DNA of 64,000 bases from Ichthyophis bannanicus (lineage: Eukaryota; Chordata; Amphibia; Gymnophiona; Ichthyophiidae). The notes under the pieces are model-generated. The model was not told where the DNA came from. It did no database searches and saw nothing but the letters and a program-made list of their open reading frames with translations. The translations under genes and the position numbers were made by a program. Positions 54,922-64,000 of the stretch are shown piece after piece. Within the stretch, counting starts at the first letter, position 1. The number at the start of each line of letters is the position of its first letter. The stretch lies in contig CM066048.1 of assembly GCA_033557465.1 (NCBI GenBank), positions 18,266,305-18,330,304 of the forward strand, written 5' to 3'.

Positions 54922-56939
54922 GGTCGCTTTGCTACTAAGCGTCAGCAACCTAAACAGGCCAGGCCTAATCCTGCAGGGGCTGCTGCAACCCAGCAGTCCC
55001 AAGCCCCTCAGGGTTTTTGACTTGATACTAGAGAACTTAACCTTTCTGGCTCTACAACAGCCAGAACCTCTCACCATTCCAGGAAGGTTAGCTCATTTTG
55101 CTCCCAGATGGGAGCAAATCACATCAGAGCAGTGGACCCTCTCCATCATCAGAGAGGGCTGCAAACTTCATTTCTCAGACCTTCCTCCCTACACCATGAT
55201 GAGACATTTCAATTCTCCCACATCTCTCCTCGACCTTCTGGATCAGGAGGTAACCACCTTTCTGGCCCAGAGGGCCATAGAAGAAGTTCCTCTTCTTCAA
55301 CAGGGGTCAGGGTTTTACTCCCTCTACTTTCTCATTCCAAAGAAAACAGGGGGATACAGACCCATTCTAGATCTCAGAGAATTGAACAAATTTCTATGCA
55401 AGGAGAAGTTCAAGATGCTTTCTTTAAGCACTCTCCTTCCATACCTACAGAGTCAGGATTGGCTTTGTTCTCTAGATCTCAAGGATGCGTACACTCATAT
55501 ACTCATCCATCCATCCCACAGAAAATTCCTACGTTTTCTGTTCCAGGGAAAACATTACCAATACAGAGTGCTTCCTTTCGGTCTAGCCTCTGCTCCAAGA
55601 GTGTTCACCAAATGCATGGCAATAGTTGCTGCATTTCTACGCACTCTGGGAATATTTGTCTTCCCCTACCTGGACGACTGGCTCATCCGAGCTCCATCTC
55701 AGTCAGAAGCCTGAATTTCCCTGGACCGCACCAGGCGCATTCTGCAGTATCTGGCACTTGTGGTAAACCTCCCAAAGTCTCAGCTCACCCCTACTCAGTC
55801 CCTAGAATTCATAGGGGCCTGGTTGGACACCACTACTGCAAGAGCCTATCTTCCCCAGGCTCGTTGCCAACGTCTAGTGCAGTTAGCCTCCCAGATTCAG
55901 TCAAAGAGCCACTTAACTGCCCGGGAGATGCTACAACTACTGGGCCACATGGCTTCCACAGTACATGTGGTGCCCTATGCTCGCCTACACATGAGAGCAA
56001 CTCAATGGACTTTGTCCACCCAGTGGACTCAAGCTTCAGGAGCTCTCTCAGACCAAATAGCAAACTCCAAACGTCTCTTTTGGTCTCTCCAATGGTGGAT
56101 GTCCACTCAAAATCTGTTGCTGGGGTCCCCCTTCCAACCTTTGTTGCCCCAAGCAATCCTCACAACAGATGCCTCCCAAACAGGTTGGGGAGCTCATCTA
56201 CAGGACCTCTCCACTCTCCACTTGGTCCCCACAGGAGACCTCTCTTCATATCAACCTCTTGGAACTTCAAGCAGTGTTCCTAGCTCTCAAGGTCTTTCAT
56301 ACCCTCCTCAGCTACCAGACAGTCCTCATTCAAACGAACAATCAGGTAGCCATGTTTTACATAAACAAGCAAGGAGGAACAGGCTCTCTGTCGCTTTGCA
56401 ACGAAGCTCTAATATTATGGGCCTTCACCAGAGAGCATCAAATCCATCTCCTGGCAGTATACCTCCCAGGAATTCAAAACTCTTGGGCAGACAGACTCAG
56501 AGTTCTGCTTCCACACAAATGGTCCCTGCACATGGATCAGGTACTCAGAATCTTCCAGGAATGGGGAACCCTGGACATAGACCTATTTGCAAGCCCGTGG
56601 AATGCCAAACTTCCCCGGTTCTGTTCCAGAATTCCGTGTCAGGGAGTTCAGGCCAAGGATGCCTTCCTCCTTCATTGGGGTCAGGACTTCCTGTATGCCT
56701 TTCCACCCATTCCTTTGATTCCCAAGACTCTGTTCAAACTTCAGAGGGATCAAGGATCTATGATCCTCATAGCTCCACGCTGGCCACGCCAAGTATGGTA
56801 CCCTCTACTTCTGCATCTCTCCCAAGCCCCCTCCCTGGACTTGGGAGCTGCTCCAGACCTTCTGTCTCAGGAGGAGGGGACTTTGTGGCATCCAAACCCC
56901 AAGTCCCTTCACCTCAGAGCTTGGTTACTGAAGGCCTAG
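54922..56939 (+). pseudogene. DIRS-B reverse transcriptase and RNase H
   Basis: The RT frame (from about 54929) overlaps the end of gag by some 90 bases in another phase. Motifs: RWEQITSEQWTLSIIREG, GFYSLYFLIPKKTGGYRPI, WLCSLDLKDAYTHILIHPS, YRVLPFGLASAPRVF and the catalytic VFPYLDDWLI. A stop at 55712 and a frame change near 56215 break it. RNase H has LTTDASQTGWGAHL, INLLELQAVFLAL, IQTNNQVAMFYINKQ (Asp of the second block replaced by Asn) and LPGIQNSWADRL. DAFLLHWGQDFLYAFPPIP follows, with a stop at 56937. Confidence 0.92.
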
Positions 56940-57976
56940 ACCTTAAAGACTTCAATCTTTCGCAGCAAGTGAAGGATATCCTCCATGCTTCCAGGAAACC
57001 TTCCACTAGGCGTTCCTATGCTTTTAAATGGAAAAGATTTTCCATTTGGTGTGCTCAACAGGGTCTTGACCCTCTGGCACTTCCTGTGAATTCTCTATTA
57101 GAATATCTCCTGCATCTTTCCAATGCAGGCCTTAAGACGAATTCAGTAAGGGTCCATTTAAGTGCTATTGCAGCATCCCTTAAGCCTATCAATGGACAAC
57201 CTGTTTCCTCTCATCCTCTTATTGCAAGATTTATGAGAGGCCTAACTTTAACTAAACCTCCCATTCGACCTCCTCCGGTGGCATGGGACTTAAATTTGGT
57301 TCTTGGTCAGCTTATGAAGCCACCATTTGAACCCTTAGCCACTACCTCCTTGAAATTTCTTTCCTGGAAGGTTATTTTCCTTATTGCAGTCATTTCTGCT
57401 CGCCGCATCAGTGAACTGCAGGCCTTAGTGGCTAATCCACCTTATACAAGGTTCCATCATGATAAGGTAGTCCTTAGGACAAATCCTCACTTTATGCCTA
57501 AAGTGGTCTCACCTTTTCATCTTAATCAAGAAGTATATTTACCTGTCTTTTTTCCAGCTCCTCATGCATCCACTGCAGAGAGGAACCTTCATACTCTAGA
57601 TTGTAAAAGAGCTCTTGCTTTTTACTTACACAGGACACAGCAACATAGAAAGTCTTCCCAGCTTTTTGTTGCTTTTGATCCTTCTCATTTAGGACTTCCA
57701 GTCTCTAAAAGAACACTGTCCAATTGGATTGCTCAGTGTATTTCTTTTGCTTACCAGAGTAAGAACCTTTCTCTGGAGGGCCATGTCACAGCTCACAATG
57801 TGAGGGCCATGGCCACCTCTATGGCTCATCTTCATTCTGTGTCCATCGACCAGATCTGTCGAGCAGCCACCTGGGCCTCGGTTCATACCTTCACAGCCCA
57901 TTACTGTTTGGACAAGGACTCCCGCCGGGATGCCTTGTTTGGTCAGGCTGTCCTCAGACACTTGTTCCATTCTTGA
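56700..57976 (+). CDS. DIRS-B tyrosine recombinase
   Basis: The recombinase frame is open to a stop at 57974-57976 and overlaps the RNase H frame. The core-binding domain includes SQQVKDILHASRKPSTRRSY, FKWKRFSIWCAQQGLDPLAL and VRVHLSAIAASLKPI. The catalytic domain has the box I arginine in ISARRISELQAL, HNVRAMATS (the H-x-x-R block) and the probable nucleophile Tyr in HTFTAHYCLD. Between them is LPVSKRTLSNWIAQCISFAY. It would integrate the circular DNA copy without target duplication. It looks complete; the true start is uncertain because the frame is open far upstream. Confidence 0.9.
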
Positions 57977-58087
57977 ACAACTCCTGCCCTCCTTCCCTGA
58001 ATGGATGCCTGAGATCCATAGGAAGACGAGGAACCCTTCAGGGTCTCATACCCTTGGGGATCTCCCAGGCATCTTAGCTAGGGAGTC

Positions 58088-58184
58088 CCCATATGTGAGG
58101 ACTTATTCCTGCTTGTTCCTGGAGATAGCACAGTTACTTACCTGTAACAGGTGATCTCTGGGAACAGCAGGAATTAGTCCTCAC
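58088..58184. repeat. DIRS-B internal complementary region
   Basis: CATATGTGAGGACTTATTCC...CCTGGAGATA is the reverse complement of the left end. GCACAGTTACTTACCTGTAAC...TAGTCCTCAC is the reverse complement of the right end. Together they are the complement of the joined ends, the template thought to be used to complete the circular DIRS copy. Confidence 0.93.
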
Positions 58185-58261
58185 AACCCTCCCACCTCCC
58201 CTAGGAGTTGTATCTCTCTTTGTCTTTCCTTTCCTCTCTCTCTCTATTGTCTCAGCTTTAA

Positions 58262-58385
58262 ACTTGAACTGAGGAGAGTTGGTAGGAAAGGCGGGAAGGC
58301 AGCGCGCATGCGCTGTGGGATGCCCCAAAAGCTTTCATTCTGGGAAGCTGGGGAGCATTCCCGCGCAGGCTCCGTCGGTACCGAC
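58262..58385 (-). repeat. DIRS-B right inverted repeat, inner part
   Basis: It is complementary to 50270-50398 (ACTGAGGAGAGTTGGTAGG onward). It is cut at 58386 by a solo LTR; the remainder lies at 59728-59790. Confidence 0.9.
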
Positions 58386-58389
58386 GTAC

Positions 58390-59486
58390 TGTGATGAAGA
58401 AGCCCCAATTTCCACTGTTAAAATACAAAACATGCAGCATGTCAGTGCAAAAACTGACAGGAGAACAGACCAGGTGGATAGCTGTTGTCAGTGGCAACGA
58501 CAACAAAGGCAGCCACGAGGTCTGGAGAAACGTGTAGTAAGAAGAAACGCCCTAATTCCCAATAGCACACACCTGGTAGGGAAGAGTATGCACAGCCCTT
58601 ATAAGGATAGTGCAGGGAACACAAGGGGGAAGCATTACAAGGACGACACCTCCAAAGAGTTGCCAGGAGGAGAGGAATTGTCAGAGAGCTCAGATTTGGA
58701 ACAAACCCTGAGAGGGAGAAACCTGGGACAAGGTGAGCACTGTAGGAAGAGAAGACAGCCTGTCTTACCTACAGCAGTTACCAGAGAGGAACCAGGAAGA
58801 ATCTCTCACTTCAGTATAGGAAGTGACTCAGAGTCTGAACCAGGAAGCGTTCAACCTCAGAGATACCCAGAATCCACTAGGAGGAAGCAGCTTGCTAGAG
58901 CTGAGGCCAGCTGGGCAGCTCCTGCTGATTGCAGAGACACGGCAGCATGGAACCTACGTTCTAACCAGAGGAACTGCAAGCCAGTAGCTAAAAAGTATGT
59001 AACAAGAAGCTGGGACTTGGGGAATGAATGTGAGCCATTGAAAGTTAAAAGGAATAAAAGTGTTTGTAGAGTGAATGCAGAGCAACCTTACACAGGAAGC
59101 CAGAGGTGGGGGCAGGGCAGCTACTCCCAACCTAACTACTTGAATAGAGAGCATTCACAGCCGTCAGAAAAGCTTAGAGACTGGCCAGAAGACGTGTATA
59201 TGTCAGAAGAGGAGCTGGCAGTAAGCTTTAAACCCCAAAAGAAGCCTTACAAGCTAAAGTCTGTTAGCAAGAGGGGACAGAGAGTTCCTCTATCCCAAAC
59301 AGAAGATAGCAGCAGAGAAACTTACCGGAGGGCTTGCCAAGGGGAAATGTCCAAGCAGATTTCAGCCAAGAGGGTTTGGAACGTGAGGAGGAACCCATGT
59401 TAGTGGACTCTCTCAGTGAATCCTCATCTATATCTGACCTAATGGACTGTACATTAGTCTCATCTGAAAGAATATCTCTGCGCTAG
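58390..59486 (+). pseudogene. LTR-encoded reading frame (copy d), one frameshift
   Basis: The frame is open from LTR base 1 (TGT GAT, Cys-Asp) to a stop at 59401. The conserved end continues one frame over: EEPMLVDSLSESSSIS, DLMDCTL and a stop at 59484-59486. The body is hydrophilic and basic (EKRVVRRNALIPNST, KKPYKLKSVSKRGQRVP) with a Ser/Asp/Glu patch (SIGSDSESEPGS). The end ERISLR matches IISLR of copy a. The function is unknown. Confidence 0.6.
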
Positions 59487-59723
59487 ACAGAGCAAAAGCC
59501 TGTGTGCTACAGTTAAAGTTCCTACCTTGAAGCAAGAAGTTATTGCTGTATGTCCTTTGTGTTTTTGCCAAAAGATTGGAATACTTTTGTTTCTGCTTGT
59601 GTTCTGTTCACTTGTTTATTAATCCACCCCGGGAGGGGAATAAATCCACATTTTTGCTTTACCATTCGAGTTTGCACAACTATTTCTTCACCATCAGCAG
59701 CACACTGCCCCCTGGTGGTGACA
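58390..59723 (+). mobile_element. Solo LTR (d), Ty3/Gypsy type, 4-bp TSD GTAC
   Basis: The 1334-bp LTR starts TGTGATGAAG and ends GGTGGTGACA. GTAC flanks it at 58386-58389 and 59724-59727, and the DIRS-B terminal repeat reads on exactly. AATAAA is at 59639-59644, preceded by CCACCCCGGGAGGGG, which LTR (a) also has. Confidence 0.92.
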
Positions 59724-59727
59724 GTAC

Positions 59728-59790
59728 CCATATGTGAGGACTAATTCCTGCTGTTCCCAGAGATCACCTGTTACAGGTAAGTAACTGTGC
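59728..59790 (-). repeat. DIRS-B right inverted repeat, outer end
   Basis: CCATATGTGAGGACTAATTCC through CACCTGTTACAGGTAAGTAACTGTGC completes the right end after the solo LTR. Its complement forms half of the internal complementary region. Confidence 0.9.
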
Positions 59791-61870
59791 TTTACGTAAT
59801 CAAGGGCCTTGCTGTAGTCAATAAAACATGTAGATATACTTTGGTATTCTTCTGCCATGTTGTCTCTTGTTCCTCATCCTTTTCGGAACCCTGCTTGCAC
59901 TTTGGGCAGTTCTCATTCCAGGTATGGTTGCAGTCTCCACTGAATAATTTTGAGTAGAATCTTGCTGGCCTGTGGGATCAGAGTGATTGTGCGATAATTT
60001 CCACAATCAATTGAATCACTTTTCTTCATTATTAGTATGTACACAGATTTTTTCCAGTCAATTGGCTACGATATTGTCTTCCAAATTTCCTGGCAGAGCC
60101 TGGTAAGTAATGTAACGTTTGCATTTAATTGCTGTAATACTTCAATAGGAATGCCATCAAAGCCCGGTGCTTTGTTCTTTGGATGCTTTCAAGGCTGCTT
60201 CAACTTCTTCTTTCATCACCAATGGTTCCTAATTGTAAGATGCAAGTTGAAACAGTTCCTTATCTGCTTGATCTTTATGGTACAATTACTTGTAGTCTTT
60301 CCACCTTTTCTTTATCTTCTCAGCATCATTCAACATGGATCCTTGAGCATTTTTTAGCATTCCAATTTGAGGCTGGAATTTTCTCTTTCAACTTTTGTAG
60401 CTTTAGGAAAACAGATTTTTTCTTTCTCTAATAGTTTCTGATTCTATTTCCTTGTATGCATCATTGTAGCCTCTTCTCATCTTGCTGCACATTTGACATT
60501 TCTGTTACATTCCATAATTCCTTTTTTATTCTCCTCTGACTTTAACTTCTCTGTGTTTCTGAGCAATTTTCAGAGTTTCTTCGGTCATCCATTTTAACCA
60601 TTTTTGCTTTTTCACCTTTTGTAGACACTTTTCATTTTCTTCAAGTACAACTTTCTTGATTCCATTCATAACACTTCTGGTGTTCTGTCATTTGTATCCA
60701 GTCTTTAATTTCTGGTGCTATATTTTCTAGATCATACTTTGCTTCATTCATGAGTGGCTTGATCTTTTTCAGTTTTAGCTTGAGTTAGCGTACTAGTAGC
60801 TGTTGTTCTGTACCACAGTTGGCTCCAGGTTTTGCGTTTGTTGATATGTTGAGCATTTCCATTGTTGACACTCCACAGATGTAGTCAATTAAATTTTTGT
60901 AAAACCATTGGGTGAAGTCCATATATACAATTGTTGTTAGTGTTGCCAGCAGAAGGTGAATAGATATCAGTCTTGCAGAATTCTATCAGTCTTTCTCCAG
61001 CTTTGTCTTTCTTGTCAAACGCATATTTTCCAACCACTTTACCTTCTTCTCTGTTCCCAACTTTTACATTCCATGACTATCAATATATCTTGTTTACATG
61101 TTCTGTTGATTTCAGCATCTACTTGTTCATGGAACTGATCAACTTTGTCCTCTTCTGCATCTGTTGTTGGTGCACATACCTGAATACTAGTTGTGTTGAT
61201 GGGCATTCCTCATAAACAAATAGAAGTTAAGTGTTCGTTGATTGCATTGTATTTCATTACGGTTCTTATAAGTGTTTTCTTAATTATAAATGCGCATCAT
61301 TTTTTCTTTGTCTTTCAGTTCTGACGTAGTATACCATGTGATCATTAGATTCAAAGTAGCCAATGCCAGTTCATTTCAGTTCACTGACACCCAGCAGATC
61401 AAGTTGTGATTCAATTCCATTTTTGACCACCTCCAACTTTCCTTGGTTCATACTTCATATGTTTCACGTCCCATTATATAAAATATCTTTGCAGCTTATG
61501 AATCTCATTTCATGCGCAGACATTGGAAGGTTTTATTCCAACAGTATCGTAAATGCTGACTTTACTCTGAAGAGTTTTCAGCTCTCCCCCAGTGGCCTAT
61601 TGAGTGCCTTCTGACTTGGGGAGGGGCTCATCTTCTAGCACTATATTGCAAATTCTTTTGTTGTGCCTATCCAATGGGTGTCTGAGGCAAGATGTGGAAG
61701 TAGATTGCTAGGCCTTTCTTCCATGCAAGTAATGCCAGGGTCGTTGCTGTTGTCACAGAAATGGGATCCTCCACTGTCAATACCATCGCATACTGCTGCT
61801 GCCTAGATGAGTGGTTTATCTTAATCTGGCACCTCGGCTGAGAACCATCCATCTTGGGAGACCCTGCCAG
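59791..61870 (-). pseudogene. RTE LINE: AP endonuclease and start of reverse transcriptase
   Basis: On the minus strand the endonuclease appears in broken frames: MNQGKLEVVKNGIESQLDLL, GVSELK, GIGYFESNDHMVYYVRTE and VCAPTTDAEEDKVDQFHEQ, matching RTE/BovB-type elements. Toward 59800 come RT blocks up to a DYSKALDYV-like motif, where DIRS-B cuts in. Many stops make it an old copy. Confidence 0.85.
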
Positions 61871-61964
61871 TAGTTAAGCTACTGACAGCAAAGCTCTCAG
61901 CATCACTGATGCATGCAAGCCTCCACACAGCACGACAAGTCTCAAAGTAACGAAGGGTAAAGAG

Positions 61965-62240
61965 GTCACAGAGAAAACAGGGGGATTCTGTCCCATTCTA
62001 GACCTAAGGGCCTTGAACAAGTATTTAGTTTAAGAAAAATTAAAGATGGTTTCCCAAAGCAACTTAATTCCCTTTCTTCAAAAAGGGGACTGATTATGTT
62101 TTCTAGACTTAAAGGAAGATGATACTTACAAAGCTAGGGGAAGCATTTTCCTTGCAGGCTCCATTGAATGACATTGCCCTTTGTGAGGACTTCTAAGGTT
62201 CTTCATAGAGAACACCTGCTACAGATCAGTATCTTGCTTT
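61965..62240 (+). mobile_element. Internally deleted DIRS: RT fragment joined to right end
   Basis: Bases 61975-62130 encode KTGGFCPILDLRALNKYL and a decayed LDLKEDD, a DIRS RT piece like 55340-55490. Immediately after, 62135-62240 follows the DIRS right terminal repeat (GGGGAAGCATTTTCCTTGCAGGC...GAACACCTGCTACAGATCAG). About 3 kb is missing between them. Confidence 0.7.
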
Positions 62241-62650
62241 TCTCAGTTTACTTTTTCCACCAGGCTTATTTAGTTTGTTCTGTTTGTGAGGCGTCTGATG
62301 TTCTTTACCAGCTTTTGGAAATGTGGGACTCTGATGTTTTTGTGCTGTACTCATTGCAAGGAGACATCCATTTCAGTTTCTCCTTCTCTTGTGTTGCACT
62401 GCATACAGAATCTGGCTTCTTGTGTTTTCCAGTTCACATTTTGTCTGCATATTTCTGTTTCTATATTTGGTGAGGGTCTGTCTGTGTTTTGAAAATGTGA
62501 TTGAGGTAAAGTATTTTGTTAGCATGTAGTTTATCAAGTCATTCCCAGAGTACCCCCTAGTCAGTCTGGTTTTCAGGATAAGTCATGAAAAAAAGAGGCA
62601 ATCCCTCACACACACACTACTGAAGACTAGGACAAAGCAAAGAGCAAAAC
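62241..62650. other. No recognised feature
   Basis: Short plus-strand frames without known motifs; a (CA)5 run is at 62607. Confidence 0.45.
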
Positions 62651-62654
62651 AAGA

Positions 62655-62836
62655 TAAATATATATAGGGCCGTTGTAAAGCGGCTAGTTATCACGGCTGA
62701 ACCTAAGACCAGGATATTCAATGCTGGGCCACTGACATTGAATATCCAGGTCAGCCAGGCAGCACTGAAGTTAACTGGGCAGCAGCAATATTCAGCCGCT
62801 GTCCGATAGCTTTGGTGGCGAAAGTTAGAGCAGGGT
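62655..62836. mobile_element. MITE-like element fragment, GATATTCA family
   Basis: GGATATTCAATGCTGGGCC against GACATTGAATATCCAGG, and GCAGCAATATTCAGCCGC, match copies at 21165 and 37046. An L1 3' end interrupts it at about 62838. Confidence 0.65.
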
Positions 62837-62837
62837 T

Positions 62838-64000
62838 TTTTTTTCCAATCTTTTTATTAGCATTGAGAGCAATTACACACATCAAATGGAGACATAACAT
62901 GCACTATTTACATCTTTCCTTCTCTTCTACTTCCTTTTACCTCAGCCTCAGTCTCTTTACCATCCACTTATTTCACTGTTCTCGTTATCTTTCTTGGCCT
63001 CCCGTGCCTTCTGGGTCATATCTCTTCTAATGACCCTTTCTCCTCCAGTTGACCCAGTTTAGTCGGTTTAACTCTCCACTTTTGTCTCAATTCCAGTAAA
63101 ATTGAAACATTATCTCCATAGCATTTCCATTGCAGTCGTTATGTGCTCATTAAACATTCTCCATAAACAGTAAAGACTATTCCCCCAACATGTGTGCTGT
63201 GCCGTGTCCCCTTACTACTTTCCCTCTATCTCATCCAGTGAGGTGGTACCTTCAGAAGTTCCCTCCTCATGACAAACTCCCTCTACCTGCTTGTTCTGAA
63301 TATATGGGGCCCATATTTTCTCCCATTTCCAAGCCTTGCCTTGGAGGCTATATGTGATCTTATCAAAACTGTACACGTCCCCCACCTTAATCCACCAATC
63401 TGTTACTGAGGGGCCGCTAGAATGTTTCCACCACCAGGCCCTGACAATCCTGGCTCCTAAAAGCATTTTCGCTTGCAGCCACTCCCTGTATTTTCCTTTC
63501 CCACTCTTTTCCTTGTGTCGGGTGCAAGAGGAATGTTATGGAGTCCAGTGGTATTTTTATCCCAAGCACCTCCCCTATCTCCCTTGCCACCTTCTCCCAA
63601 AATTGCTATGCTACGGGACATTCCCACCACATGTGATAAAAATCTCCCTCCACCCCACACTCTCTCTACCACAACTCACTTGTCCTTAATCCCGTTTTCC
63701 CAAGTTGTTGGGGTATGATGTACGCTCTGTGTACCACTTGCAACTGCGTTTGCCTCCACGATGTTATTAGTGTCCATCGTGTGATCCCCTCATGTATTCT
63801 GTGCCATATTGTAGCTGCCTGCTGTCTCCCACTCCATTTATGCCATCCTTTTGTGTGATCTGGTAGATGCTCTGTTGGGAACGTGTCCAAGCTGCTGTAA
63901 AGCCTGGATAGTAAGCCCTTATTTCCCATTCCCTTGAACAGCACCCTTTCTAGATTGGATGGGGTTCTACCAAAATTGGGCTTGTGGTCGGGCCGTTGCA
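62838..64000 (-). mobile_element. L1 LINE 3' end, continuing past the window
   Basis: It is A-rich on the minus strand at the end (TTTTTTTTCCAATC on the plus strand). Upstream, ORF2 C-terminal coding is in pieces: 63666-63944 (GNKGLLSRLYSSLDT, WHRIHEGITRWTLI) and a Cys/His region at 63610-63680 (DFYHMWWECPVA-like). The order and motifs match L1 ORF2 at 4107-4580. Frames are broken and the 5' part is outside the window. Confidence 0.83.

Larger units (their letters stand above)
50227..59790 (+). mobile_element. DIRS-B: complete-structure DIRS retrotransposon with three nested insertions
   Basis: Left end TATCTCCAGGAACAAGC (50227), gag, overlapping RT/RNase H, tyrosine recombinase, internal complementary region (58088-58184) and right inverted repeat (ending GTAAGTAACTGTGC at 59790). 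Nested in it are a SINE (about 51850-52191), an LTR with partial gag (about 52622-54921) and a solo LTR (58390-59723). Without them it is about 5.9 kb, normal for DIRS. The host RTE gene reads on across the two ends with no duplication, as expected when a tyrosine recombinase integrates a circle. Confidence 0.92.

Noticed and set aside
60183..60431. Plus-strand frames in 60000-63000 as novel small proteins
   Set aside because: Those in 60000-61860 are antisense to RTE coding; those at 62168-62492 have no motif, no conserved neighbour and low complexity.
1..64000. Host protein-coding gene, canonical tRNA, rRNA or CRISPR array
   Set aside because: I found no frame with non-transposon motifs. 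The tRNA-like boxes belong to SINE heads, and no regularly spaced repeat-spacer pattern exists.

Overview
The window is vertebrate nuclear repeat DNA. I find no host gene, rRNA, canonical tRNA or CRISPR array; nearly every recognisable reading frame belongs to a transposable element. The mixture (DIRS tyrosine-recombinase elements, CR1, L2, L1 and RTE LINEs, a Penelope-like element, Ty3/Gypsy LTRs with a SCAN-like Gag, tRNA-headed SINEs, hAT-like MITEs) points to a large tetrapod genome. The abundance and nesting of DIRS elements fits an amphibian best, perhaps a caecilian. That last step is inference.

Layout. Positions 1-22121 are one minus-strand DIRS element (DIRS-A) that runs off the left edge. 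Its recombinase gene is split by a solo LTR (81-1350). Its reverse transcriptase is split by an L1 (3608-17887, 11-bp target duplication). That L1 carries a CR1 (about 7840-15642), which itself carries a second DIRS (DIRS-C, about 8274-12075), giving four nested levels. Smaller CR1, LINE-tail and MITE pieces sit in the DIRS-A gag. Positions 22755-24112 are an L2 3' end. Positions 24117-27628 hold a head-to-head inverted Penelope-like element bounded by one 14-bp duplication. Positions 28430-41000 are a patchwork of LINE ends, SINEs, MITEs, a second solo LTR (31971-33425), a DIRS 3' end and a long hairpin. Positions 41590-45475 are a long L2 on the plus strand, and 46520-48600 another LINE on the minus strand. 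Positions 50227-59790 are a third DIRS (DIRS-B, plus) with inverted terminal repeats and an internal complementary region, inserted cleanly into an RTE LINE. DIRS-B has itself received a SINE, an LTR plus partial gag, and a solo LTR. The window ends with DIRS, MITE and L1 fragments.

The most interesting signal is shared by the four Gypsy-type LTRs (1270, 1455, 1594 and 1334 bp). Each carries a long reading frame in the same phase, open from the first base of the LTR and ending with the motif MDC[S/T]L before the poly(A) signal. Three are bounded by perfect 4-bp target duplications (TATC, ACCT, GTAC). The fourth is followed by a tRNA-Ser-like primer binding site and a SCAN-like gag start. This suggests a retroelement lineage whose last protein has a long C-terminal part encoded inside the 3' LTR.
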